In this document: positions 46,240 to 55,871 of the stretch, in pieces
How positions within the stretch are numbered: the stretch's first letter is position 1
How the letters are laid out: every line of letters starts with the position of its first letter
Source: Halopseudomonas salegens
Lineage (GTDB): Bacteria; Pseudomonadota; Gammaproteobacteria; Pseudomonadales; Pseudomonadaceae
DNA length: 64,000 nucleotides
Direction: 5' to 3'
NCBI RefSeq assembly: GCF_900105655.1
Contig: NZ_LT629787.1
Span: 310,001 to 374,000 of the forward strand
Program-made: the position numbers and the translations under genes
Notes under the pieces: model-generated
Told to the model about the DNA's origin: nothing
Seen by the model: only the letters and a program-made list of their open reading frames with translations
Databases searched by the model: none

Positions 46240-46953
46240 TCAAGGGCACCAGTAGATTTGCATAGGGTGTGCTAGAAACGCGCGAACCGGCATGTCGTCG
46301 ACACTTGCGCCGCCAACTGCTTCCTGGAGCGTTGCAAGTTTGTTAGCGCCTTGAATCGAAAGGATTACTCTCGATGCTGTCCGCAGCATCGAGAAAGACA
46401 TGGTTAGGCGTTGCTTGGGATCGTCGGGAGCTAGCATGGGCAGGCATCGCTTCGCCCCATCCGGGCATAAAGCCTCTGTCAAATTGGGGCTTTTCGGGAA
46501 CAGCGAGGCGGTGTGACCGTCGTCGCCCATACCGAGAATTAATACATCGATGTGGGATAGGCCGCTTAGCGCTCGGTCGGCCCGAACAGCTGCTTTCCCA
46601 TGTGATCCACACGGCTCATAAAGGCCGAAAAAGCGGGCTGAAGCAGCGAAGCCTTTCAATAGGTGGCGACGCACCAAACCTTCATTGCTTTCGAGATCCT
46701 GTATCGGTACGCAACGTTCGTCAGCCAAATAAATACGTACCCGAGACCAGTCGAGACGCTGCCGAGAAAGGTATTCGAAAAACAAAATAGGACTTCGGCC
46801 GCCGGACACCGTCAGGGAGGCGTCTTTCTGGTTGGCCAGCACTTCACGCAGCAGTTCTCCTACCGCATGCGCCAGTTCCTTGGCTAGCTCAGTACCGTCA
46901 GAAAACTTCGATAAAGATGCATTAGAAGGAAGCTGGATATCAGTCATCGTCAT
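46240..46953 (-). CDS. pgl: 6-phosphogluconolactonase
   Basis: Hydrolyses 6-phosphogluconolactone. It is 237 aa of the DevB/SOL type: [37 protein letters not shown] and [20 protein letters not shown]. The start overlaps the zwf stop by 14 nt, showing tight translational coupling within the operon. Confidence 0.95.
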   Translation of the reverse strand: MTMTDIQLPSNASLSKFSDGTELAKELAHAVGELLREVLANQKDASLTVSGGRSPILFFEYLSRQRLDWSRVRIYLADERCVPIQDLESNEGLVRRHLLKGFAASARFFGLYEPCGSHGKAAVRADRALSGLSHIDVLILGMGDDGHTASLFPKSPNLTEALCPDGAKRCLPMLAPDDPKQRLTMSFSMLRTASRVILSIQGANKLATLQEAVGGASVDDMPVRAFLAHPMQIYWCP

Positions 46954-48409
46954 GCCAACTCCGGCCGTCGCGATCCATCAGCTTCATCGCCGCTTCAGGA
47001 CCCCAGCTTCCTGCTGCGTAGTTGTCAGGCGAGATTCCCTGGGCTTTGCAATTGGCGATCAACTGGTCGCACCACTTCCAAGCGCATTCGATTTCATCTT
47101 TTCTAACAAAGAGGTTTTGCTGGCCTTTCATTACTTCCAGCAACAAGCGCTCATACGCGTCTGGTATTCGAGAATTAGCGCTTGAATCGGCGAAATTTAA
47201 GCGCAGTGGCTCGCTTCTAAGCTGCATGCCCCTTTCGAGGCCGCGGTCAGTAGTCATGACCGATAAGGAGATGCCTTCATTTGGTTGTAGACGGATGATC
47301 AGTCTGTTGCTGATTATTTGGCCGTGCTCAGGCAAGAAAATGCTATGTGGAGGTGCTTTGAAATGAACCACAATCTCGGACAGCTTTTTTGCCATTCGCT
47401 TGCCGGTGCGCAAGTAAAATGGCACGCCGATCCAGCGCCAGTTTGATATTTCAACTCGCAAGGCAACGAAAGTCTCCGTTGTGCTTTCGGAATTTGCGCC
47501 TTCTTCTTCAAGATATCCTGGCACAGTGGTGCCTTGCAGGTTTCCTGCTCGGTATTGTCCGAGGACCAAGTTGTCCTTCAGCTTTTCAGAGGAGATGGGA
47601 ACTAGAGACTTCAGTACCTTAACTTTTTCATCACGAATACTGTTTGCGGACAGATCCGGGGGTGGGTCCATAGCAATCAGGCAAAGCAATTGCATGAGGT
47701 GATTCTGTATCATGTCGCGCAGTTGCCCGGCCTGGTCAAAATAACCCCAGCGACCTTCAATGCCGACTGTCTCCGCGACGGTAATCTCGACATGCGAGAT
47801 GTGGTTTTGATTCCATTGGCTACCGAACAAATTGTTGGCAAAACGAAGTGCGCTCAAGTTTTGCACGGTGTCCTTACCAAGATAGTGGTCGATCCGGTAA
47901 GTACGGTTTTCTGGAAAATAGCGAGATACCGCATCGCTAACCTCGTGGAACGAAGCGAGGTCATGGCCGATGGGCTTCTCTAGAACCACGTCGCAGCGCT
48001 CTGCTAGCCCGGCAGAAGCGAGCCCGGCGCAGATTGAGCCGTAAACAGACGCCGGCGTCGCGAAGAAAGCGATAATCGGAGTGTTTGCTCCGACTTTCTC
48101 CGCCAAGCTATCAAAATCGCTCGGCTTACTAAATTCGATAGACAGACATTCGATTCTTTCAACGAAGCGTTCTAGGATCAAATCGTTGATATGTGGATGA
48201 GCAACGTGACGAACCAGCTTCTCTTTGATTAGTGCTTGCGCTTCAGTCCTATCAGTAGTTTGGCGTGACAGGGCAATTATTCTGGTATCCGCCGACAGTA
48301 ATTCAGCCCGATCGAGCTGATAAAGAGCGGGAAAAAGTTTTCGAAGGGCCAGATCACCGAAGGCGCCGAAAAGCGCAAAAATGCGCGGCTCTATAGAAGT
48401 TTTTGACAT
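46940..48409 (-). CDS. zwf: Glucose-6-phosphate 1-dehydrogenase
   Basis: Oxidises glucose 6-phosphate to the lactone with NAD(P)+. It is 489 aa, full length. The nucleotide motif is [15 protein letters not shown] (usually GASGDL) and the active site [15 protein letters not shown] 148-bp gap separates it from glk; this is the longest gap in the operon and could hold an internal promoter. Confidence 0.97.
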   Translation of the reverse strand: MSKTSIEPRIFALFGAFGDLALRKLFPALYQLDRAELLSADTRIIALSRQTTDRTEAQALIKEKLVRHVAHPHINDLILERFVERIECLSIEFSKPSDFDSLAEKVGANTPIIAFFATPASVYGSICAGLASAGLAERCDVVLEKPIGHDLASFHEVSDAVSRYFPENRTYRIDHYLGKDTVQNLSALRFANNLFGSQWNQNHISHVEITVAETVGIEGRWGYFDQAGQLRDMIQNHLMQLLCLIAMDPPPDLSANSIRDEKVKVLKSLVPISSEKLKDNLVLGQYRAGNLQGTTVPGYLEEEGANSESTTETFVALRVEISNWRWIGVPFYLRTGKRMAKKLSEIVVHFKAPPHSIFLPEHGQIISNRLIIRLQPNEGISLSVMTTDRGLERGMQLRSEPLRLNFADSSANSRIPDAYERLLLEVMKGQQNLFVRKDEIECAWKWCDQLIANCKAQGISPDNYAAGSWGPEAAMKLMDRDGRSWHDDD

Positions 48410-48557
48410 GTAAAGATCTCATCCGTTTGCGTTTGATTTCTCAGTCGGAAATATCTAACGCGGTAGTTTTTATTCCAGCTCGTGGCACCATTTATTTAAG
48501 TGAGCGCTGATAGTTCGCGCGCGTAGGCTGGACAACATTGAAGCGGCTTGCGGGGAT

Positions 48558-49517
48558 TTATTTGCCGCAATTGCTATCTATCGCAATACCAGCGCCTTCA
48601 AGGCCGACAAATTCAGCGGTAACCAGCCACACGGGAACTTGATCGAGGTAGTCAGCCATCCGATGTCCGTCTGAAAAACCGTAGGTGAAGCCACTTGATG
48701 CGACAAACGACGCGAAGCGAGGCACTATGCCTCCCGCTATATAAACGCCTCCGCGAGCACCCAGCGTAAGTACGTTGTTTCCGGCAACCCGGCCTAACCA
48801 GATACAAAAGCGTTCCAATGTTTTGGTGGCGCCCGGGTCACCAGCCAGAGCAGCCGCGCTAACAGCTTCTGGAGAGGTAAAACGCGGCTCAATACGTTCG
48901 ATAGCGCACACCGCTTGGTAGAGCTGCAACAAGCCCCTCCCGCTCAGAACATCCTCGGCTTGTACTCGTCCCTGTTTCACTTTCATCTCACGCCAAAGCG
49001 CAATTTCCTGGTCGTCCCCAAGGGGTAGGTCGATATGGCCGCCTTCGCCCGCCAGAACGGTGTGGGTTCCGTCACTGGCGGGCACTAACGTCGCGACACC
49101 GAGCCCGGTTCCTGCCCCAATCACAACTATGGGGGCTGTGGAATCAGCTCTACCTTGTCGCAGAGGCAAATAATCCACATTTCCTAGGTGTGTAACTCCC
49201 AAAGCGGTTGCCGCAAAATCGTTGAGGAGCACAAGCCGACTCAAAGAAAAACGGCGACAAAGTGAGCTGCGAGATAAGTGCCAATGATTGTTGGTGAATC
49301 GGAAATGCTCGCCCTGGATTGGGCCGGCGCAAGCTAACGCCATCTGGGAAATCTCGGCCCGATCGTGGGCTAGCGAATGAAGGTAATGCTCTACAGCATG
49401 CTCAATATTCTCGAAGCTTGCGGTTTCGAATACCCGTATCGATTCCAATCGCGATTTCCGCCACAAGCCGAATCGAGCGTTGGTGCCGCCGATATCACCG
49501 ACTAGCGCAATGCTCAT
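48558..49517 (-). CDS. glk: Glucokinase
   Basis: ATP-dependent phosphorylation of glucose. It is 319 aa of the bacterial glucokinase (Pfam Glucokinase) family: LVGDIGGTNARFGLWRKS phosphate motif, LLNDFAATALGV and AGEGGHIDLPLG. Its start overlaps the edd stop (ATGA). With zwf, pgl, edd and eda it turns free cytoplasmic glucose into pyruvate and glyceraldehyde 3-phosphate, consistent with glucose released inside the cell by the GH5 enzyme. Confidence 0.95.
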   Translation of the reverse strand: MSIALVGDIGGTNARFGLWRKSRLESIRVFETASFENIEHAVEHYLHSLAHDRAEISQMALACAGPIQGEHFRFTNNHWHLSRSSLCRRFSLSRLVLLNDFAATALGVTHLGNVDYLPLRQGRADSTAPIVVIGAGTGLGVATLVPASDGTHTVLAGEGGHIDLPLGDDQEIALWREMKVKQGRVQAEDVLSGRGLLQLYQAVCAIERIEPRFTSPEAVSAAALAGDPGATKTLERFCIWLGRVAGNNVLTLGARGGVYIAGGIVPRFASFVASSGFTYGFSDGHRMADYLDQVPVWLVTAEFVGLEGAGIAIDSNCGK

Positions 49518-51340
49518 CGCAGCGCACCTAAGCTGGCAGTGAATACACTCGCGCCTTCTTCCGCGGTGCTGACTGATGCTCGCATGAAGGAAAAGAGTTC
49601 TCGGCCGAAGCCTTGAGTTTGATTTTCAGCCTTCTCAGTCGGTGCTCTTCCCGCTAGCACTTCTTGGTCGACTAGCGCTTCGACAGTGCCTCGGATGCCG
49701 TCGACCCGCACAAGATCGCCGTCACGCAGTTGGGCTAAAGTACCGCCATCAGCCGCCTCGGGGCATACGTGAATAACAGCCGGAACCTTTCCAGACGCGC
49801 CGGACATTCTTCCGTCGGTAACCAGTGCTACCTTGAAACCTCGATCTTGAAGAATGCTCAGATAGGGTGTGAGCTTATGCAGCTCTGGCATGCCGTTACT
49901 GCGAGGCCCTTGAAAGCGCACTACCGCTACAAAGTCGCGCTCAAGATTTCCTGAATCGAACGCCTCCATCAGCTGCGCCTGATCGTCGAATATGATTGCT
50001 GGCGCCTGGACGACCTGGTTCTGAAGCGCTACGGCCGAGACCTTCATCACGCCTCGGCCGATATTGCCTTCAAGCACTCTTAATCCGCCCTCCGGGCTAA
50101 ATGGTTTCGAAGCAGGACGAAGGATGGTTTCGTCGAAACTCTCGGTAGCAGCCGGACGCCATGCGAGGCGTCCGTTTTCCAAGAAAGGTTCGCTCGTATA
50201 GCGATGCAATCCTGGTCCCATTACGGTTTGAACGTCGTCATGTAATAAGCCTGCATTTAGAAGTTCTCCAATTAGAAATCCGACGCCGCCTGCTGCATGG
50301 AAATGGTTTATATCGGCCGTACCGTTTGGGTAGACCTTCGCCAGTGTGGGAACTGCAGCCGATAAGTCGGCCATGTCATCCCAGGTCAGATGGATGCCGG
50401 CGGCTTGAGCAATGGCCGGTAGGTGCAATGTGTGATTGGTCGATCCGCCGGTAGCGTGCAAGCCAATTACGGCATTGATGATGACCTTTTCATCAATTAG
50501 TTTGCCTAGGGGGGTAAACGCGCCTGCTTGCTTCGTCAGCCGAGTAACTCGAAGCGCTGCTTCATCGGTCAAAGCATCTCGTAGGGGTGTGCCTGGGTTC
50601 ACAAATGAAGAGCCGGGGAGGTGCAGGCCCATTATCTCTAAGAGCATCTGGTTGGTATTGGCGGTGCCGTAAAAAGTGCAGGTCCCTGCGCCATGGTAGG
50701 CTTGCATTTCTACTGCGAGCAGCTTCTCACGGCCTACCAGCCCTTCCGCAAACTGTTGCCTTACCAGAGCCTTCTCTTTGTTTGAAATACCAGTGGGCAT
50801 CGGGCCCGCTGGAACGAACAACGCGGGTAGATGGCCGAAACGCAAAGCGCCGATTAGCAAGCCGGGTACGATCTTGTCGCAAACGCCAAGCAGCAGTGCT
50901 GCATCGAACAGATTGTGGGACAACGCTACGGCGGTAGACAGAGCGATAACTTCACGACTGTATAGGCCAAGCTCCATCCCTGGTTCGCCTTGAGTCACGC
51001 CGTCGCACATCGCGGGTACCGCGCCGGCTACTTGCCCGATCGACCCGATATTGCGGAGAGCTGCGCGCAACCTTTGGGGATAATCTTCATAGGGTTTATG
51101 GGCCGAGAGCATATCGTTATAAGCCGTAACGATAGCAACATTGGCTGAATCGACCAGACGCAGGCGTTGTTTGTCGTCTCCCGAGCAGCCCGCCACGCCA
51201 TGGGCGTAGTTGGCGCAAGGTAACCCATGCCTGGGTCGATCTTTTTCAGAAGCTTCTTCGATCAAGCTTAAGTAACGCTCACGAGTAGGTCGACTGCGCT
51301 CGATCAGGCGTTCGGTCACTTCTAGAACTCGCGGATGCAT
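49514..51340 (-). CDS. edd: Phosphogluconate dehydratase
   Basis: 608-aa [4Fe-4S] enzyme converting 6-phosphogluconate to KDPG. Family features are cluster-binding Cys positions in CANYAHGVAGCSGDD, a second in TFYGTANTNQM and a third near GVCDKIVPG, plus GRMSGASGKVPAVIHV in the C-terminal domain. GGAG stands 7 nt before the ATG. Full length. It lies 56 nt after the second Gfo/Idh/MocA gene in the same direction. Confidence 0.97.
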   Translation of the reverse strand: MHPRVLEVTERLIERSRPTRERYLSLIEEASEKDRPRHGLPCANYAHGVAGCSGDDKQRLRLVDSANVAIVTAYNDMLSAHKPYEDYPQRLRAALRNIGSIGQVAGAVPAMCDGVTQGEPGMELGLYSREVIALSTAVALSHNLFDAALLLGVCDKIVPGLLIGALRFGHLPALFVPAGPMPTGISNKEKALVRQQFAEGLVGREKLLAVEMQAYHGAGTCTFYGTANTNQMLLEIMGLHLPGSSFVNPGTPLRDALTDEAALRVTRLTKQAGAFTPLGKLIDEKVIINAVIGLHATGGSTNHTLHLPAIAQAAGIHLTWDDMADLSAAVPTLAKVYPNGTADINHFHAAGGVGFLIGELLNAGLLHDDVQTVMGPGLHRYTSEPFLENGRLAWRPAATESFDETILRPASKPFSPEGGLRVLEGNIGRGVMKVSAVALQNQVVQAPAIIFDDQAQLMEAFDSGNLERDFVAVVRFQGPRSNGMPELHKLTPYLSILQDRGFKVALVTDGRMSGASGKVPAVIHVCPEAADGGTLAQLRDGDLVRVDGIRGTVEALVDQEVLAGRAPTEKAENQTQGFGRELFSFMRASVSTAEEGASVFTASLGALR

Positions 51341-51396
51341 AGGTACTCCAATTGTGTGACATCTGGTTTAGGCGCGCAGGTCGCTTCGCGGACGGA

Positions 51397-52479
51397 TCAA
51401 AGGGCCATATGCGCTATCGGCGTTGAGTCATCACTGAGCTGAGTGTCCAATGAGACAGCTCTTTTAGTAGTCGCACAGTGGTAGCAAGCGGCTAACCAGC
51501 GAAGAGTCCGTTCACCCTCAACGGCACCTAGTAGAGGCTTGGTCGCCGAGCTTAGAGCAGCGCAGAAATGATCAATCTGGGGGGCATACCCAGAGCGGGT
51601 GAACATGCCGCGCAAGGTGGCCTCTGTCCAAGAATTGAAAGAAATCGGAACAGCGTCCCCGCCTTTGCGTTGCAATGTGAGCATCTGGGGCTCTGGCATA
51701 AACTTCGCCTCTAGCGTGCCCGTCGACCCAACCACCTTGTAGCCGCATCCGAGGGGGTCGATACCGAAGCCGACTGACAGGGTTAGATCAACACCGCGGC
51801 TCGACGCCATAACTGCATCCGCACGACGGTCAAAACCAGTCTGGTCATCAATTTCTATCGTCACCGATGAGACCTCTTTCAGCTGGTCTTCAGCTAATAA
51901 CCAATCAAACGTAGCGATTACGTGGGACCCGAGATCCACCAGTGCTCCGCCTCCGGCAAGGCTAGATGATGCATGCCAGTTGCCCGGTGGAAGGGGAGGA
52001 TTGTAGAAGTGGCTTTCAATACGCTGAACATCGCCTATAACTCCGCGTTCCATCTGGCGACGCAGTTCGACCATGATTGGAGCAAAGATATGGTTCTCTG
52101 CATAACCGATGAAAGCGCCGTCATTTTCCAACTTCACAAGCGCCGCAGCGTCAGCAAGCGTCAACGTCAAAGGCTTTTCCACAACGATTGCTTTTCCTGC
52201 GGCAATCGATTCCTTGGCATGCTCTGCGTGAGTCCCGTTCGGGCTGCCGACAATCACGAGGTCGACGTCCGGTTGGCTCAACATTGAGTGATGGTCGGCG
52301 AATTGATAGTGCGGAACTCCCACCAAAAGGCCCATGTGCTTGGCTCGGGTCTCGGACCGCGACGAGATTGCGGTCAATTGGGCTGAATTCGAGCTGCGGA
52401 TACCCAGGGTATGCAGGTAGGCAACCAGGCCTCCACCGATGAGCCCGACGCCAGTTTTTTTACGGGTGTTGTGTTTCAT
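51397..52479 (-). CDS. Gfo/Idh/MocA family oxidoreductase (second of two)
   Basis: 360-aa NAD(P)-dependent oxidoreductase: GVGLIGGGLVAYLHTLGIRS nucleotide fold, VVEKPLTLTLADA with the catalytic-lysine EKP motif, and a C-terminal alpha/beta substrate domain. The ATG at 52479 overlaps the stop of the preceding gene (ATGA); a longer frame to 52509 lies inside that gene. Members act on sugars and glycosides, including 3-keto-glucoside formation. Two adjacent copies next to a glycosidase suggest oxidation-assisted glycoside processing; this is inference. Confidence 0.85.
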   Translation of the reverse strand: MKHNTRKKTGVGLIGGGLVAYLHTLGIRSSNSAQLTAISSRSETRAKHMGLLVGVPHYQFADHHSMLSQPDVDLVIVGSPNGTHAEHAKESIAAGKAIVVEKPLTLTLADAAALVKLENDGAFIGYAENHIFAPIMVELRRQMERGVIGDVQRIESHFYNPPLPPGNWHASSSLAGGGALVDLGSHVIATFDWLLAEDQLKEVSSVTIEIDDQTGFDRRADAVMASSRGVDLTLSVGFGIDPLGCGYKVVGSTGTLEAKFMPEPQMLTLQRKGGDAVPISFNSWTEATLRGMFTRSGYAPQIDHFCAALSSATKPLLGAVEGERTLRWLAACYHCATTKRAVSLDTQLSDDSTPIAHMAL

Positions 52480-53540
52480 CGGCGCAGTCTCTTCAAGATT
52501 TCTTCGCAAATTTCCAGATCGAGCACGGAATTAGCGATGCTCGTAGCGTTCCCTGAAGCAGCCTGAGCTAGTTCATAAACGTGTTTCCATTCGCGGCGGA
52601 AGCCGGTTTCATAGGAGTCACTCCACACCTGTCTTTCGGTCCCCCCGTTTGCAGCTTTGCTAACGGTGCATTCCGAGCTGGCGGTGGGCGCGTATGTAGT
52701 GGGATATCGCACCTGCACGGAGGTATCTTTGGTCCTCAATGAAAAACCCCAGTCAATCTCGCGCTCTGACTGAAGGAAGCTGGTCAGGTAGACTCGTCCG
52801 GTCCCGTAGCGAAAACCGACGTGTAACCCGTGCTCGCTAAAGCGCTCTGCAAACGTGATTTCGTCGGGTTCGCCCAGCAACTTACGCATCACCGGAATGT
52901 CATGAATATTCAGGCCAATGGCAACGCCATAACTGAGAACATCCGGCAAGCCAATATCTGTCCCAAGAGGCTCCGACGCCGCGAGCGCGTACGTAAGAGT
53001 CTGCATCGTGGTGGATGCTGCTGTGGTGGGCCGATGGATATGGGCAACGTCATTAATAAAGTCGACGTTTGGACCCAGGATGGTACGGAACTCTCCTAGT
53101 GCCGGCTTCCTACCGGCCCAGAGCCGTTCCGCCTGCTCTACTGCCGGGTCATAGACATGCGGATAACCCACAACTACCGCAGTTTCGGACTTCTCAACTA
53201 CAGCAGCTACCTCTTTGGCCATCCGTACGTTCATGGTGCATGGCTTTTCAACAAGCACAGCCTTCTTGCCTGCTTCGCAGGCCGCGAGTATGTACTCGGC
53301 ATGGAACACTTCAGGCGCTGCGATGAGCAAGACGTCGACAGACTCGTCCGCGATCATGGCAAACGGATCGTCCCAGGCTTTGGATCCGGTGCTAGCGGCA
53401 AACTGCCGCGCCCCTTCAGACCAGGCATCATTGCAAGCGTAAATAACGAACATTTCCGACAGGCTCAGAAGGACGGGGCGGTGTACCACTTGGGTCACCA
53501 CTCCGCAGCCGATGATACCTACACGCATTCGCCCAGCCAC
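52476..53540 (-). CDS. Gfo/Idh/MocA family oxidoreductase (first of two)
   Basis: 354-aa homologue of the next gene but clearly divergent. VGIIGCGVVTQVVHRPVLLS is the nucleotide fold and VLVEKPCTMNVRMAKE the EKP motif; the C-terminal domain is of the GFO_IDH_MocA_C type. GTG start at 53540 with AGGAG 6 nt upstream. It is first gene of the minus-strand operon that continues through edd, glk, zwf, pgl, eda and gapN. Confidence 0.85.
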   Translation of the reverse strand: MAGRMRVGIIGCGVVTQVVHRPVLLSLSEMFVIYACNDAWSEGARQFAASTGSKAWDDPFAMIADESVDVLLIAAPEVFHAEYILAACEAGKKAVLVEKPCTMNVRMAKEVAAVVEKSETAVVVGYPHVYDPAVEQAERLWAGRKPALGEFRTILGPNVDFINDVAHIHRPTTAASTTMQTLTYALAASEPLGTDIGLPDVLSYGVAIGLNIHDIPVMRKLLGEPDEITFAERFSEHGLHVGFRYGTGRVYLTSFLQSEREIDWGFSLRTKDTSVQVRYPTTYAPTASSECTVSKAANGGTERQVWSDSYETGFRREWKHVYELAQAASGNATSIANSVLDLEICEEILKRLRR

Positions 53541-53714
53541 AAAGTACTCCTTTCGCTATCCGGCCGTACCTGCGGCCGATCCGGTTCGTATTCATGCATG
53601 ACGGAGGGAAATTAGGGCCTTCGTCGACGTCTAGTAGAACCGTTGTGCTTTCTATCGTCTGTTGGCCCAGGGTTGCTACTAGGCAGCGGACTGTGCACAT
53701 TTTAAGCATCTCAG

Positions 53715-53739
53715 CAATAAACATACAATACAGATAGTA
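53715..53739 (-). promoter_or_regulatory. Candidate TetR operator upstream of the oxidoreductase/ED operon (site C)
   Basis: On the minus strand reads TACTATCTGTATTGTATG onward, sharing TACTATC and the spaced GTATG with three sites elsewhere in the cluster. The weakest of the four; it lies about 180 bp before the operon start. Confidence 0.4.
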
Positions 53740-53892
53740 AGTTTAATGGAAAATAGCTTCGCCTTACCCAAGCCGGCAGTCGTGCTGCGCGGATTTTGGC
53801 GCTCGGAGAGCTGGAAAATTCGATCTATTCGATTTCTGTTCAGCTAGATGCCACTTGCTGCCACTAGTGTTGCGTCTACACCAATCTGAAGA

Positions 53893-53917
53893 TACTATCC
53901 GGATAGAACGGAAGTAT
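53893..53917 (+). promoter_or_regulatory. Candidate TetR operator upstream of tetR1 (site A)
   Basis: Contains the perfect palindrome CTATCCGGATAG (53895-53906) inside TACTATCC-N5-GAACGGAAGTAT. Matches site B and site D; lies between the divergent ED operon and tetR1. Confidence 0.6.
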
Positions 53918-54054
53918 TTAGGAAAATAACATGGGTTTAACAATGTTCGTGATTGCACCTCTCATCTCGACCAAGCAGAATCAGAGTCGCGATCATTGCT
54001 TGTTGCTGAAATCGGCACTTATCGCAATCAGCTGTTTGCAGATAAATAGCCGCA

Positions 54055-54747
54055 ATGAAGCGGCTCAAGAACAGGGATGCCCTAGCTTTGAACCGTTTAC
54101 AGTCCCACAAGGCGGCGTTGCCTCCTGCCGCTACCGCGAGCCCGCGAACCCGTCGGACCCAGGCGCAACGCACGGCGGAAACCAGGCAGGCGTTGATAGA
54201 TGCTGCGGTGAAGATTATTTACGAATTGGGCTATGGCGGCGCTACGACAGCGGCTATAGCAGACGAAGCGGGTGTAAGCCGCGGTTCCATTACACACCAG
54301 TTCGGCACCCGTGCAGCCTTGATGGCCGAAGTTCTGCGCTGGGTGTACCAGCAGGAGGCTCAGTCGTACCGCGAGCTCTTAAGCAAGCTGGCGAGCACCG
54401 CCGATCCCGCGGACTGGGTGACGATGTGTTGGACGGTCATGAGCAAGCCATCGGGCCTTTCTGTTATCGAGATTCTTCAGGCCGCGCGGAGAGATCAGGT
54501 GTTGGCCGAGCAGATTATGCCGATGCAGCGTTCAATCGAGTCGGACGCGCTTGCGGCAGTGGCCGGGCTGGAGCAGACCGATCAGAGTCGTCGCCTGGAT
54601 CTCATGCGGATGATTGTTTGGTCAATTCGCGGACTGTCTTTGGCCAAAGTCATTATTACCGACGAACACGAGATCGATCGCGTCGTCGACCTTTTGCGTC
54701 GCACAGTTATGGCGGCCACGGATGCCAAGCTGTTCGGCGACCGTTAG
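54055..54747 (+). CDS. TetR/AcrR family regulator (tetR1)
   Basis: 230-aa regulator. The DNA-binding domain (about residues 38-85) reads GATTAAIADEAGVSRGSITH with QFGTRAALMAEV. It is nearly identical in that domain to the regulator at 59715-60401 and similar throughout. The start region is less sure: the paralogue's Met aligns with a Lys here, so the ATG at 54055 is the first usable codon, with a weak ribosome site. It faces the ED operon and precedes the hydrolase-GH5-transporter operon by 128 bp. Probable local repressor. Confidence 0.85.
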   Translation: MKRLKNRDALALNRLQSHKAALPPAATASPRTRRTQAQRTAETRQALIDAAVKIIYELGYGGATTAAIADEAGVSRGSITHQFGTRAALMAEVLRWVYQQEAQSYRELLSKLASTADPADWVTMCWTVMSKPSGLSVIEILQAARRDQVLAEQIMPMQRSIESDALAAVAGLEQTDQSRRLDLMRMIVWSIRGLSLAKVIITDEHEIDRVVDLLRRTVMAATDAKLFGDR

Positions 54748-54875
54748 TTCGTCGCTTCCTGCCTGATCCTAGCTTGGGCTGTGCACCCACAGCCCGGGCC
54801 GCTTTGCCCATCTCAATCCACCTTCCAGTGATCTGCGAGTTTCGCTCGTAGGTCTGTTCCTGCACGGAGATATTT

Positions 54876-55871
54876 ATGGCTGAGCCATCTGCCGGACCCG
54901 GTGTGCCGTTGCACCCGCGTTATGAAATCCCAACCACTATTTCCAGAGAGGCTGCGGCAGCTCTGGCTGGCGTTTATCAACGAATATCTCAGTTTCCCCT
55001 TGGGACCTCACCGACCTCTGAGGAAGAGTGGAAACAAAAACAGGTTTTCATGGAGCAACTATTTCGACCAATGACAGAGGCAGTAGCGGACGCGTTGAAG
55101 GTCAGGAGGGTCAACGACGTGATCGGTGGCGTTGATGTGGTCCGGCTCCGCCCACCCTCATTCAAGGGTAATGAACAGCAGTTGATCTACTTGCACGGAG
55201 GCGGCTACGTGCTTTTTTCGGCCTATTCCATGCTGACCATTCCCGCATTGGTTGCGGCGGCGACGGGCCTTGAGGTGATCTCAATCGATTACACACTCGC
55301 GCCTGAAGGCAACTGCCACAGCGCGACCGATCAAGTTGTCGCAGTTTGGAAAGAACAAATGGGCGATGGGCGTAGGCCCGGATCCGTTGGGATGTTCGGA
55401 GATTCCGCCGGTGGCGGACTGGCTGCTGGATCGATTTTGAAAATGCGTGATCTCGGATTGCCTTTGCCTGGTGCGCTTTATCTGATTTCGCCCTGGTCTG
55501 ATATTGCTGATGCCGGAGACACCTTCAGAACCCTGGCGTCGTTTGATCCGACTCTCACATCGGAATCACTGGCTTCCGGTGCGACCGCTTATGTTGCGCC
55601 GGAGGACCAACATCACCCCTACGCCTCTCCGTTGAACGGCGATTATTCCCAGCCGTTTCCGCCGACTCTGATCCAGGCCGGCACGCGGGAAATTCTGCTA
55701 AGTCAGGCGATACGACACTACGATGCTATCGCTTCGGGCGAAGGGACCTGCATTCTTGATATCTACGAAGGTATGCCCCACGCCTTTCAGGCGTTGATTC
55801 CACATGCTCCAGAGACGCAGCGCTCTATAACAAGAGCTGCAGCTTTCTTCGCCAAGGAGCTCTCGATATGA
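54876..55871 (+). CDS. Alpha/beta hydrolase (HSL/carboxylesterase family)
   Basis: 331-aa cytoplasmic esterase of the hormone-sensitive lipase family. Oxyanion motif HGGG at residues 107-110, nucleophile S177 in GDSAGGG, catalytic His302 in PHAFQAL, acid probably in the segment near residue 270. GGAGAT lies 6 nt before the ATG. Its stop overlaps the GH5 start by 4 nt, so the two are coupled. A likely job is removing an acyl group from an acylated glycoside before hydrolysis. Confidence 0.88.
   Translation: MAEPSAGPGVPLHPRYEIPTTISREAAAALAGVYQRISQFPLGTSPTSEEEWKQKQVFMEQLFRPMTEAVADALKVRRVNDVIGGVDVVRLRPPSFKGNEQQLIYLHGGGYVLFSAYSMLTIPALVAAATGLEVISIDYTLAPEGNCHSATDQVVAVWKEQMGDGRRPGSVGMFGDSAGGGLAAGSILKMRDLGLPLPGALYLISPWSDIADAGDTFRTLASFDPTLTSESLASGATAYVAPEDQHHPYASPLNGDYSQPFPPTLIQAGTREILLSQAIRHYDAIASGEGTCILDIYEGMPHAFQALIPHAPETQRSITRAAAFFAKELSI

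Noticed and set aside
53931..54851. 306-codon plus-strand frame overlapping tetR1
   Set aside because: It is a shadow of the regulator in another frame with Arg/Gly-rich unnatural composition; the TetR frame has clear domains.
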